Shown here piece by piece: positions 33,701 through 46,325 of a DNA stretch of 64,000 nucleotides. Location: contig NW_004955418.1 in assembly GCF_000276665.1 (NCBI RefSeq), positions 6,908,489-6,972,488 on the forward strand, in the 5' to 3' direction. The translations under genes were made by a program, and so were the position numbers. This stretch comes from Chinchilla lanigera. Lineage: Eukaryota; Chordata; Mammalia; Rodentia; Chinchillidae. Below the pieces are notes generated by a model. The model was given only the letters and a program-made list of their open reading frames with translations, was not told the DNA's origin and made no database searches. Positions within the stretch are counted from its first letter, which is position 1. Each line of letters begins with the position of its first letter.

Positions 33701-36100
33701 ACAGTCCTGTCCGCCTGCTTAACCTTCTTGGATGAAACATATAATTTACTTCTGTCTCCCCCAACTTGGTTTTATTAGTGTGGAGCACTAATTCGTGTAT
33801 ACTTACAACAAAATATAAACTTTGGAAGAGAACACACAGGTGTTATTATTATTATTATTATTTTAGTTTCAAATATGACTCTAAAGATTTTTTCTGTTAG
33901 TAATTTTTTCTGTTTTACTTTCAAACTTGACTTTAAGGATTTATATCTGGGAAACTAAACAAACTTACAGTTAATCAGTAGGAAAAATAAAGCATGACAT
34001 ACGTTCATCTACCTCAAGTATCAGCAAAGTTGATGAGTGGAATCCTGAAATTTGACACTGTGAGATTTTGATTGAATTTTGTCTGATTAAACTCACAACT
34101 TACATCAAAAATGAATAATAGTTCTAAAAAATTTAAATTCTTTAAAAGAAGAAAAGCAGAACTTGAAATTAGAAAAATAAATTTTTTACTACCCATCCGT
34201 AGGTTGATTTACTAAAACTGTTCAGTTTTCATTTATTTTTCCCTTTATTTGGGAGGAGATAAGAAGTAGAATAAGGAAGACTTCTGAAACATTGGGCAAA
34301 TGTAGAAGTATTGGAATTCAGCATGCAAGTATACAACAAAAATCTATTGTAGTTACGTATGTATGATTCTACTGTCATTCTTTATCCTAATTTTAATATA
34401 ATTCCTCTAATTATGCACATTTCTTTTTCAAGTATAATTATTAAAAATGTATAAGTAATACAATAAACTATCATATGAGATGGACATTTCAAAACTTGTC
34501 TTAGTAATCAGTGAAAACCTAGGTAAGTTGCAACATACCAGTTCTCTATGCAAGAATTACTCAGAAAAATTCAATTAAATTGTAAAGTCAGTTATTAAAT
34601 GCATTTGTATCAAGATAATGGTAAGAATAAATAACAGTAGTAAATACATAGAAGTATGTATTACGAATGATTATTACCTAATCCACCTCTTGTATATACT
34701 CTTTGCAGTGGGCAATCCTGTTTACAGAGCTCATTTATTTGGAGATGCCTGGCCCACTTTAGGGTCTATTTTCTTAGCAGTTTTTAGTCAAATTATTCCT
34801 AATCGGTTCCATGGGTGCACTGGACTGGATTCACCTCATTTCCTGTGACAGTGTGGGTTTTGGTGGATTAATCACAGTCACAAAGCACGAAGATGTGTTC
34901 TCTTTGAGGTTAGGTCTCGTTCTTATTCAAGTAAATTGATTTGTGAGCAGCAGCTATTATCGACAGTGGAATGTGTATTTGCTAGTGTGTTTCTGCATTT
35001 GGTAATTTGTTGGACATGAACTTAATGTTTTTCATCTTTTTGTTATGTAATAATAGCAATCTGACTAAATTTAAGAATCCAAGTTTTACTTCTGTATAAT
35101 CAGGTTCTTTTTACTCATTAGTTTATGAGTCCGTGTTTTTTGACTTTTCATTATCAGAATGTGTATTAAAGTAGGGTTTTTAAAGCTGATACTTATTTTT
35201 AGTTAAAATATGGTTATTGTTGCTGAAAGACAATCTTAAGAGCTCATGATAACATTGCTAAGTATGGGACTGTTTCTCTTTTATAATTATTGAGTTACTA
35301 TTAAAGTGTGGTAGACAGTTGTCTGCATGATACAGTTGTGAGCTGCTGATGAAAGTACATGCATTAGAGGTATATTTACACTGTAAGTTTGAGTGTCTAT
35401 TCTTGTTTCCAGAATGGAATAAAGTAGAAATGTTAATATTATTTATGATGTAAAGTAACTTATTTTTTAAATATACACGTATGGTGCATTTTATATAATA
35501 AAATATTATTTCTGGAAGAACTTGGGACACTGATCCCAAATGTCTGAACTCTACACAAGAAATCCTACATGTTGAAGCTTTTGAAAAAGATATTTTTTTA
35601 GCATTTCTTTTGGAATCAAGGAAGTGCTATTTTAAGAACCACTTTCAAGTGACAGTTCCCACTGGCAATAAGTGTTGGTATCTCACTTCCACCCCTGCCC
35701 CATGCACACATACATTTTGGAAGCAGTGTAACATCCTTTCCACAGCTTTCTGTTTCAGTACGAGATGTACAATATGGGTGAATGTGTGTGGTCCCTCCTA
35801 TCTCTGTGTTTACAGGGAGACCCACACACTCAATTACATTAATAAAAGGAAGAACTGGCAGCAATGTATTTAAGCAGCGCCCTTCCCCATTACCCTTTAC
35901 TACTCCTCAGTATTAACTGTCTCACCTCACAGAAGATATCAACACCAGACCCTTGTAATCTATTTGATGCCAGGGTCGTGAGTTGTCAATCTTTGTGTTT
36001 ATGGTACTTATCATAGTGGTTGGCACACAGTGAGTACTTTGTAGAATTTTAAACATACGTGAATGATAATGCCTTTAAGCATTTAGTATATTCTAAAAAC
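33701..36100. other. Intron DNA, nothing recognised beyond simple repeats
   Basis: AT-rich. A short (ATT)n run lies at 33842-33863. No gene-like frame is supported. Confidence 0.45.
33842..33863. repeat. (ATT)n microsatellite
   Basis: Seven ATT units. Confidence 0.9.
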
Positions 36101-36104
36101 TATT

Positions 36105-36300
36105 TTAAATTTGTTTTTATTGTATGTATTTAAGGTGTGCAACATACTTTTATAAACTTATACATAGTGAAAAAATTACAATAGCCAAGCAAATTAACAC
36201 CTCCTACCTACTTCCTTAACCAATTTTTCAGTATTTTTACCTCTAGTTATCATGCTGTACCTTACATAGATAGACTTACTCATCCTGCATGATTGCAACA
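36105..36300 (-). repeat. L1 3' UTR fragment, diverged
   Basis: 'tttttattgtatgtatttaa' followed by 'ggtgtgcaacatac' and 'tagttatcatgctgtacctt' resembles the antisense of an old L1 3' end. Confidence 0.45.
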
Positions 36301-36340
36301 TTGACTTACACCTTAAATACTAGATTCTACACATGCAGTG

Positions 36341-36429
36341 GGGCTAGGAATTTAGCTCAGTGGTGCAGCACCTGCCTGGCAAGCATGAGGTCCTGAGTTT
36401 GGGTCCTGGTACCAAAAAAAAAATAGTAA
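36341..36429 (+). mobile_element. ID-type SINE, older subfamily
   Basis: GGGGCTAGGAATTTAGCTCA head, CCTGCCTGGCAAGCATGAGG body, end GGTACC followed directly by A's, without the CCGGTACCGG palindrome. Direct repeat ACATGCARTG at 36331-36340 and 36430-36439. Confidence 0.92.
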
Positions 36430-37110
36430 ACATGCAATGCCTGGTTAGAGTCTACTTGTTAGAATCCATGTCATCAGAAGAGCTACAACTTAGTTAGCCC
36501 ATTTTTAATTTGCTAATTGGAAGCCACTGCTACTCTATGGTTATTCTTTACAGTAGCATTGTCTGGGCTGAGCCCCTTAAATATTTGAAAAGATGGATTG
36601 ATGGCAGAACAGGTGATGGGCTTCAGGCTACAGGCAATGTGTATTCAAATGAGTCTGACTTTCTTAATGTTACTGAATCCTCCATATTAATCTGGAGAAA
36701 ATAATAATAGCTAGATAACCAGTCACAGTTTAGAATGATTCTTTTATGGTGGTGATTATTGTTTTAGCACTGTTCAAGTCAAAAATTGCATCTTTAAAAA
36801 TGCCTCATGCTTTTGGACATGTGGGTGCAATTCTGTTGATGACTGCAATGTCTGTAAGATGGGAGTAACAAAAATAACTGTTCCCCACAATACTTCTGAA
36901 ATAAGATTCAGACAAAGATGTTTATTTGGCCTGGTATCTTAGGGTAAATTTAATGATGGAATCAGACTGCCTGTAAAACTTAATTCAGTATAGTGTAGAC
37001 AGATTGGTTAAAATGGTACTAAAACTGTTACACATGTAAAGATTTTATAGGAATAAATTTGATAGGGTTTGTGAACATATGAATAGTGAGGACAACTTGG
37101 AGGGACTGTT

Positions 37111-37190
37111 TTTCTTATGGTACAAGGGATTGAACTCAGGACTTCATGCATGCTAGGGATGCACTCTACAACTTAACTATTTCCCCAGCA
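37111..37190 (-). mobile_element. ID-type SINE, oldest copy
   Basis: On the minus strand: GCTGGGGAAATAGTTAAG, GTAGAGTGCATCCCTAGCAT, GAGTTCAATCCCTTGTACCA. Close to the generic rodent ID consensus but decayed. Approximate duplication GGGACT on both sides. Confidence 0.8.
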
Positions 37191-37199
37191 TTGTGGGGA

Positions 37200-39600
37200 C
37201 TTTTAAACAAAAGATCATGGAGTGGTACAACTTGAATTCAGTCATCTGGGGAAAACACTAGATAATATTCAAGTGAACTGTTTAGCGTTATGCAAGTTTA
37301 GATGTGGCTAGGAGAATAACACCTTCAGGACAGATGTACTTAAATTTATGTCCCCTTGTTCAAAGCTTTTCACATAATAGGCATTTTCTGACTTGTACCT
37401 GGATGAATTATCTCATGCCTGAACAGCTGGAAACATTTGCAAATCATAGCGTTACACAATTGACATTTTTTCCCCATTTTTAATGGTAAACCACAGTCAT
37501 TTACAATTTTTGAAGGAAATTGTTAACTCTTGTATGAGCATCTATGTCAGGTACTAACTAAATAACTGAAAGATATTTCTGGATGACAAAATAAAGTTAT
37601 TCATCAGAGAAACTGGGCTTATCAGCTTGTTTTGCTTTACAGTAAAAATTATAAGGCTCCATCTTACATTTGAGTTTTCTGTGGATAAAATTACTTGTTC
37701 TCTTGAATGAAACTTCTACGCCTTTGGACCAGGCTTTGTTCACAAATTAGAATAAATAATTTTTGAGATGAGGCAAAATGCTCTTATAATGTCGTTTTTC
37801 AAAATAATGTTTCTTTTTTTAAGTAAGCACTCATTTGTTTTTAAGTAAGCACTCATTTTTTTTCTGAAGGTTACTGGAAGATAACAAGTAGCAATGTAGC
37901 GTTTGTGTGAGGAATCTCAGCCAAGGTGACTATTGCTAATGGAGGATGACAACGCCGGATTTAAGGAGTCATCCCCCGTATTGTCTCCTGCACAAAAACC
38001 TTCCGCCTGCAGCTTTCAGCTTGTATCACCACTTCTAAAGGATCCATGGGCGAACTGCTGAATTTTTATTAATCAGCTTAACTTAATGAGATGAAAAGAC
38101 CTTCTCAAAAGAATGGAGAAGGGAGAGAGATACTGAGCACTAGTCTAATTCTTTTCCATGAAAAAAACCATTTTCTTTCCTGATGTTTCAGGGAAGCCAC
38201 TTCAGTTGTTTCCAGGTAATTCGTCTGGCTGGTCTTTCTAATTTTCACACAGTTATGGACTTTCTCTGGTCATGCGCTGCCTTTATCATTATTATTCCCT
38301 AAAGAAAATAGACAGCTATAAAAAAGAATTAATGAGAGTTGAGGGGGGAAACACCTTTGGAAACGAGGCAGGAAAGCTTAAGCTGATAAAACATGACTCT
38401 TTCTTGAGGGGGGCCCTGTTTGGATAACTTGCCCTTGTCTAAATTCTCTCTCCTGTCTTCCCGCTCCCCCCCTCCTGCCATCCCCTTCTCTTGTCAAGCC
38501 TACTTCATAAACGGTAGCAGCTGGAGATCTTTTAGTGGCATTCAGGGATTACTTCCCTTCGGGATTTTAATAAGCCCTGATGCTTGAAACACAGCACAGG
38601 CGCTTCTGGAGACAATCACCATTCATGCTGGAACCAAGGGCCCTTCAGGGGCCCAGATGGTTGCATCCAGTAAGCACCCCAGGATACGCTGTGGATGACA
38701 GGTCACTGAAGCCAGCCGTCCATGGGCTCGGAGAATAAACCAGGAAGCAGTCCACAGAGGGATGGGCTTCTGTGCAGTCCATGGACAGTGGTTCCTATTG
38801 TTTCTCTACCCCATGTTTCATCTTCCTTGAAATAGCTAGATTTGAATTTCTGACCAGCCAGAATTGAAACTGCTAAAGTCACCTGGTCCAGTGTCTATCA
38901 GAGCCCTTGTGATGGGGACATCTCCACATAGGTGATCCTAAGATGCAGACCTCGTTTGTTAGATCCACTGAGCTGCTGTTTAAAGAACTGAGCCTATTGG
39001 ATGTTGCATGGTGCAGGATGTACCAGAAGAGAAATGTGTTATTGCCTCCTCTTTTGTGGGAGGTCATTTCTTAGGTTTTTTTTTAAAATTACCCAATAAT
39101 TTGTCCTGATGTGTCCTGGGTTTTAAAATTTGGTTCTGACAGTGAATCAGAAAAAGTATGTAAAGGTGATACCACATCGGGTCTTTAAAATTATTTAAAT
39201 TAGGGCTTTTTCTTTCAAGTGGGGAAAATAGGAGACAAAATGACATTTTAGAGTAATAGAAAACACAGCTCTCTGTTTTGTCTTCTATGATTTTTAAGTT
39301 TTTCTCCTTTCTCCTTTCCTGCATGGAATTCTTTGTTAAAGTGGTCCCTGAAGGGCCTGCTAGATAATCATTGTGTGCCATGAAGCTCTGTTGGAAAACA
39401 GTGGCCACTCCTCATATCCTTTCTCCTTCCTTTTTCTTTTGCAAGCATGTTACTTCTCTCCTTCAAGAAAAGGACATGTACTTTAGAGAATATTACAGTT
39501 GCCTGATTTATTGGCCACCTTCTGTCTTCAGAGAAGTTGCACGGCTTCCAGGGAAAGAATTCTTGTTTTAAACAGATCTGATCCGTTCTCAATAGTCCCT
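37200..39600. other. Intron DNA including a candidate conserved block
   Basis: A 22-bp-offset tandem duplication lies at 37817-37858. The part from about 37900 to 38640 is unique, less AT-rich and rich in homeodomain-like TTAATGAG and TTATTAAT words. It is described as a finding. Confidence 0.4.
37817..37858. repeat. Short tandem duplication
   Basis: TTTTAAGTAAGCACTCATTT occurs at 37817-37836 and again at 37839-37858, identical. Recent slippage is likely. Confidence 0.93.
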
Positions 39601-39604
39601 GCAT

Positions 39605-39895
39605 TTTTTTGACGAGTAAAATTGTATATATTTATGCTGCACAGAATAATGTTTTTATACATGTATAAATTGTGAAATGGCTAAATCAAGCTCTTTAACA
39701 TAAATATTCATGTGCTTACGTACTTATGCTTTGTGGTAAGAACCTTCCAAATACACTTTCAGCAGTTTTCAAGTACACAGTATATCTTTATTAAATGTGG
39801 TCCTCACGGTGGACAGTGGATCGCTTGAATTTACTCTTCCTGTCTAGCTGAAATTTTATGTCTTGACCAACATCCCTCAATCTCCGCGTCCCTCC
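39605..39895 (-). mobile_element. L1M 3' UTR fragment
   Basis: 'gtaaaattgtatatatttat', 'gtgaaatggctaaatcaagc', 'cagttttcaagtacacagta' and 'tagctgaaattttatgtctt' follow the antisense of an L1 3' end. The same L1 end recurs at 42868. Confidence 0.75.
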
Positions 39896-42075
39896 TCTGG
39901 CCTCTTTTTTTTTTTTTTTTTAACACAAATAGTAAATTATCTCATTTGGTAGATTTCTGGGCGCAGAAAATAAGATTGATTATGATTTTACTGAATTACT
40001 GAGTGATGGTGATAGAAGGTGCTTCTCAAAATGCCATCTGCTTGGGCCAGAGCAGCTCTGCCGTATCTTCACTTAATCCAGTGCATGGTTTTTAGATAGT
40101 GTCCTTCTCTGACAATTTTTACTGGGAAAATGAGAATGTGGCTGTTCCAAGCTAGTTATTGGGTTGAGCACGGGCTCAAAGTGGAGCTCAAATATTAGGA
40201 AACAGCTGTTCTTTGTCTGGGTGGACAGTCATTGATTTTTAAATACTTGGAGCTCCTGATGGCATAAAAACCCATTTGTGCCTCTTTAGATTAAGGTTAA
40301 TTTTTGTGGTAGTGAGTGCAGATGCAAGGAACAGATGCTGCACACTTGCTTTGGCTTTTATACATTCTCTTTCTACTTTAAAATGAAATTTAATTAAAAA
40401 TTAAATGCATCATTAGGTCATAAAAAAAGAAAAGGAAAATCTTTAAATAAGATCTATTGCATCAAATAAAATCACAGTCCCGGTAAACCTGGGGAGTTGA
40501 TGTATTAATAAAGTTCACAGATAAAAGTGAACTGTGCATTATTGATTGGCTTTCTTGTTTCTCTTGTTTCATAGTTCACAGCGTACAGTGCCGTTGTATA
40601 GTGATTTCCTGGTACTATAGTAACCTAAACAAACAATTGTAAGAGCTGGAAATTGATGTTTATTCATTTTCTCTAACACAATGAAAATGAAAATTTGCAA
40701 AGCATGTATGAGCCTTATTTGTGCATGCATTTTATCTATTACTGTGTGCCCTGGGTTGCTGCAATTCAAACTCAGAAATGTAAAAGAAGTAACTGTGGTA
40801 TGGCTGATGCCCCAGGTCATCTTCTTGGGATAAAGAGGCACCCAGGTTGTGGGAGATTTGTGATTGACCCTGTATGCAGCAGCCTTCTCATTTGTCTTTC
40901 AAAGAGTCTGTACGGTGGTTACCTCTGTGGTTAGGAAATCATTTGTAGCTTAGACTTGTAATGCTGTGAGACAGTCCGCTCACCTGCAGATAATGTTTCA
41001 TTAGCCTCTTTCAAATTGACAGGGCTGGCTGCTTCCATGTATCCCTCTGGTGAAGCTGAATGATCACTCTGTTTGTTTTCTACTTTCTTGTTACAGGTCA
41101 CTTTCAGTAAGGAGTCTCCCCTCAGGCCTTATTAAAGTAACCACCAGATAAACAAACTACACTTGTAAGTTGAGGTGGAAGGTGGGACTTGATGTCACTA
41201 AGTCACCGTGGTTTTATTATTACTATGAACTTGCTTGCACTGTAGACATAGCATCACGTTACAGAAACATTTGCACATAATTCCCAGGGTGTGTTGGGAT
41301 AGTTCCCCTCTGAGCCTCTAGCATATAATTGGCTATTAATTAATTGGTTGAGTCTAAATCTTTTTTCTCCTAACATAGTGTTTTCCTAATATTACTGGAG
41401 GAAGCACACTGTATGTTACTACCTTGAAAGCTACCTTGTCAATGACTGCATCTATTTTCATCAAGAAGATCAACCAGCACCTACTTAACTCTTACTTTTC
41501 TATCCTGTTCCATGGCAGTGTGATAAGTGGGAACCTCTCTCCCCAAGTTTCTGTGACTCAGTATGTTTGGGAAATGATGGCATAAAGAAACAGCATTAAA
41601 TCGGAGCCTTAGAGCTTTTCATGTATGAATGACCCCTTCAGACCTGGCTGAGAAATCTAGTTATATGCAGCACATCCCAAACCTGTTGACTCTTTTAAAA
41701 CACTGACTTACTGTTTTTCATTTTTAAACTTCCATATTGGTTACAGTTTTTAATAACATAAATGACATACATATGAGTACTTTATCATTATTATTATTAT
41801 TTTGCTTAAATCTTTCTCCACATTTTGGTTTTTCACTATGATAGAGTTGTGGGGTGGTAGGGTGAAGCAGTATTAACATCATATAATTTTTGGTACTATT
41901 ATCAGATTGCTTTATAGTTTCATTATACTGTACCAGCACTATTTTTTTCTGAGGGATTACATTTCATAAGAAAGAGCCATTTTCTTAATACATATTTCTT
42001 TGATGATCAATAAGTGAAAGGAGATGCTTGCTTATTTATTTGTTCATTGTTTATACAGTTACTAACAATAGGTAA
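39896..42075. other. Intron DNA, nothing certain
   Basis: Includes a poly-T run (39906-39922), an (ATT)n run at 41786-41802 and a unique block at 40940-41100 with CATTAG and TTGACAGG motifs. No gene. Confidence 0.4.
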
Positions 42076-42086
42076 AGCTTGCTGTT

Positions 42087-42188
42087 TTTTTTTTTTTTTT
42101 TTGGTTTTTCTCCGGTACCGGGAACCGAACTCATGACCTTGCGCTTGCAAGGCAGGCGCTTTTGCCGCTGAGCTAAATCTCCAGCCCC
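42087..42188 (-). mobile_element. ID-type SINE, young subfamily
   Basis: Poly-T, then CCGGTACCGG and the antisense body, head at the right. Perfect duplication AGCTTGCTGTT at 42076-42086 and 42189-42199. Confidence 0.95.
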
Positions 42189-42397
42189 AGCTTGCTGTTA
42201 TTAACCTGTGTCATTAAAATAAAAATACCACTACTGGCTCCCACTCCCCTGAGTCGGGTCCTGTGTACAGCATTCATTCTTGGTCTGCATAACAGCTTTA
42301 AGGTAATAAAAAATTACATAGTTCTTACTATGTGCCATTCTCTTGTCAAGCACTGTGCATATGTGAAGTCATATTATTTGCATAATGAGCCTAGGAG

Positions 42398-42484
42398 AGG
42401 GATGGGGATTTAGCTCAGCGGCACAGCGCCTGCCTGGCAAGCGCAAGGTCATGAGTTTGATCCCCGGTACCGGAAAAAAAACCA

Positions 42485-42521
<37 letters not shown>
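42398..42521 (+). mobile_element. ID-type SINE, young subfamily, with (AAAAG)n tail
   Basis: TGGGGATTTAGCTCAGCGGC head, end CCGGTACCGG, A-tail with AACC and five AAAAG units. Perfect duplication GAGCCTAGGAG at 42387-42397 and 42522-42532. It is head to head with the 42087 copy. Confidence 0.95.
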
Positions 42522-42867
42522 GAGCCTAGGAGGTAGATACTGTTAGCGGATTAGGTAAATACTAATGGTAGATACCTAGGAGGTAGATGCTTTCCTGTGC
42601 CATTTTCAGAGCAGTAGTATGATAGAAAATATGAATCATAACCCTATATTAAAATTCCAATTTATCCTGGTTATTCTCCTGGATATGAGGGTATGGGATG
42701 GAGTAAAATGGGAAGGTAGCAAATGCTTAAAGTAGTGCACGTTTTTCAATAAAGCACCTTTCTAACTAAAAGCTGAATTTGTACTGAAGTAGTATTAATA
42801 TGTTCTGATATAGTGTGCCACATGTAAGTAACTTTTTTACTTTTTTATTTTTTTCATGATTTATTCT

Positions 42868-43155
42868 TGACAGGTAAAATTGTGTAATTTATAGTGTGTA
42901 CAACATGACTTAGTATATATATGCATTGTGAAGGGCTAAAGCAAGCTATTTAACATACATGTTATCCTGCGTACTTCTTTTTTGTGATGATATTGCTTAA
43001 TATCTACTTAGCAGTTTTAAAGCTTACAGTATGTTGCTGCTAAATGTAGTTACAGTAATATACAATAGGTCTCTTGAACTTATTCCCCCCCTAACTTGAA
43101 ATTTGGTGTCCTTTGGCCAGCATTTCTCCATTTCCTCAACCCCTCACTTCTGGTA
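42868..43155 (-). mobile_element. L1M 3' UTR fragment
   Basis: 'gacaggtaaaattgtgtaat', 'gtgtacaacatgacttagta', 'ctcttgaacttattcccccc' and 'ctttggccagcatttctcca' are in L1 3' end order, antisense. Confidence 0.8.
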
Positions 43156-46100
43156 ACTTACCCTTTGTGCAGGTAAGTTCCGCTCTTTTCTATTTCACAC
43201 AGGTGAGATCAGGAGGTTTAATAAGACCGCCTGTCTGGTGGATTGGAAAGCAGAAACCATTCATGGTGGTTTTATAATTGAAACTAGTTGAAATTCAGAA
43301 GTAACCTAAAAACATAAATCATTAATTTTTTAAAATTGACTTTTTAATTTTAAACTCCTTGTAATAATAATACAATAACACATGTGTATATATAATGTAA
43401 TATATAATTATACTTATCTTCCGTTTTGAAGACATTCAATTAAAATAACTTGTTCTTTATTTCTATCTATTTTTTAATTCAATAGCTTGTATTTGAGTAG
43501 CAATAGCAACAAGAAAAATGCCTTGCAGCTCTCTGAATAGTTGGTCTTAAACCTTTCTAGTAGTAAGCTTTCTCCCTCTGAAGCATTATTCATCTCCTGT
43601 TAGCATTCTCCCATGAACTGAGAGTTAGGTTTCTGATTTTCTTGACAGATGCTGGAAGCAGCCTAGAGTCACAGGACTTCTTGTCATTCTAGATATTATA
43701 GAGTGAAAGGACTTATTTTAACAAAAAAAAATTGGGGGAGGTTAAAGATTGGAGAGGATGTGGCTATAATCTTATCTTTTCTGGTTTTGTAATTTTACAA
43801 AGATACTCTTCTTTTGGGTTATATTTGATCAAAAAGAAAATGCTCAGTAATGAACTCACTGTCGTTGGCTTTCTAGAAGAAATTTAAGCCGCCCGTACAA
43901 AATTTAGGGATTGAAGCTTTGCTTAGTTCAGCATATAGGTATTTGTCATGGTCATTACTGGCCTGGGTAAAATAAAATAAGCAAAAACCAGGCAAAATTT
44001 AGAAAGATTTATAGTAGGATGTTCTTATAAAACCAGAAAGTTTAAAATCCAGTTGATTTAAACCAGAAATGCTTGCTTTGCTCTCAAATATTTATAAAAC
44101 ACTAAATGCTTTTCATGCTTTTTTTTCTAATGGTTTATAGATTATCGGTCTGTATTGCCACACCACTCCTCTGCCAGAACCTTGTAACCTTTACAGCTGG
44201 TTTTGATGGGAGTATGTTTGCCCATATTTCACTTTTCCCCTTTTAGACGTCTTCGTGAGCTGTAGCTCTCTACAGGAATGTTGTTATGCAAGGTACATGG
44301 CTTATGCTATCCATATTCAAGAACATGAGCTGATCTTGAGAAAAAAATTGGATAAGATATTCCAAGTTAGTTTAGCTGTGATAAATTATGTAATGAGATA
44401 TGGCAGCTCTTCTGGAAACAAATATCTTAAGGTAAACAAATAAATCAAATCAGTCCTTTATTTCAGATTTTCTGTTTCATTTATATCTTGAAGGTGTCCG
44501 GAAGAAACTTACATGTCATTTGGTTAAAATGTGGCATGGCTTTCTGAAGTTTCTCACTGTTTTGGATTATTAATCTATAAGGGGGGAGATAAAGCATTTC
44601 CTTGTATTGAATTTGAACATGCTTTGTGCTTTGTGCTCCATAAAATATTAAGTTCTGTTTGCCATCTTTGTCAGGAAGCTGGGCAAGGAAACTTTTGCAT
44701 GCATATGCTGAGGGTGTTAGAAGGATTGAGGTCATGGAATCTTGGGGTGAGGATTCTCTATTTTTTCTCATTTAACAGCGACATTTATCTGGAACTTTTG
44801 AGAGTTTTATGATTCATAAATATATGTGCAAAACATAATGCTGTCACAGGCATGCACACATATAAAAGATTTTCATGGTAGTTTTATTCCTATTATTAGT
44901 TAAGAACTTCAGATTTTGTTTGTCTAAAACTATGATTCAGCATTAGTTAGAGCGTGCAGAATATCTAATGTGGTAGCTTAAGTGAATCATTTAAACAAAA
45001 AAATTAAAGTCATAAAATGGATAAGAAAGATGAGAATGGTATTTTAAGCACTGATGCTTCTAATAATATTTTTAACCAGTCTCCCTTAGGTTTAATTGTC
45101 CCCAGGGAGTTTCATTTGCTCACAGTCTGGACAAACTAGGGCGATCTTACCGAGTAGTGGCTCACTCCCGAGACCAGCCATCCCTGGGATGAATGCTTTC
45201 ACTAACCTGGACGTCGCTGTCTATCTGTTCAGAGCTGAATTGATACATCTCCGTTTCATAATGAGGAGTTTGGTCGTAAATGTAGTGAACTCTCTTACTG
45301 TGAGGCTGTCTGTTACCTAAGGCTGAAAATCTATCATAATTACCATTTCTCTTAAACACCCATCATTAAGGAGTGCACAAAATGCTTGCCTTAAAAGGAT
45401 AGTTTCATAGAGATTGCTCTTTGGGTATGTGTCAGCACAAAATGAAATCCCTGGGGTTAAGAGGAAAGAAGCACTTACACATTGAAAAGTGATAAAAAAT
45501 CTACAAATTCAGATACTGCCAGCTGCAAGGCAGCTAATGGGTTGCATGTTGGTGCAACCAGCGGCAGCCAGCTCTGTGCCCTGCTGAACTGTTGGGGGCA
45601 ATTTCTCTCCCTGGCGGTGGGGTGAGAGTGAGAAGTGGGAACCCATTACGTGAGAAGTAGCCTGTTTTGCTTAGACAAGGGTATATAGCTAACGCTGGGC
45701 TAGAAATTATAAGGAGCTGGCTCAAAGCAGAAAATAAAACCAGTCGTACATTAAAATAAAAAGCCTGCATCATGATTTATTGACTTTGGCTATATCAATT
45801 TGCTAAATCATATGGATGCGATTTAAGAAGAATGTTATTTTAAGAGGCTTTGCTCCCCTTTAATTTGACATGACTAAACCTGAAGCCTCCTGGAAACCAC
45901 AGTTCAAAATGGTTTTTCCCCCCAGAGTCTTCGTCAATTTGCATTTGGAAGTGTAACATTAGCTCTCATGTAGACTTCAGAATTATTTTGAAATATTTCT
46001 AGATAATGGAAGCCTCATTCCACAAGTGAAATTGAGCATCATTTGACATGCATTTAGCACTGTTCTTCTGACTCTTGTATATTTTAAGGTCAATATTTGA

Positions 46101-46205
46101 TTTATCAATATCTCTACTAGCATCTAGTTTTATTCATTTCCCTTTCATTCTTACATAGACTGGAGTTGTTCTACTTTTCTAAGCATTAGAAATGCTCTTA
46201 CTAAA
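43156..46205. other. Intron DNA, nothing recognised
   Basis: The stretch 45060-45320 is unique, less AT-rich and contains several CpGs. It could be regulatory. No gene or nameable repeat. Confidence 0.4.
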
Positions 46206-46206
46206 A

Positions 46207-46325
46207 TATTTTTTGATACAGAGTCTCAAAATGTAGGAGAGGCTGGGTTCAAACTCAGGGTAATCCTTCTGCCTCAGCCTCCTGAATTCTGAGATAAGAG
46301 GCCTATGCCACCACACTTGGTTGAA
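46207..46325 (-). mobile_element. B1-like SINE, old and shortened
   Basis: Antisense: 'gatacagagtctcaaaatgt', 'aggctgggttcaaactcagg', 'tctgcctcagcctcctgaat', 'ccaccacacttggttg'. Confidence 0.85.
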
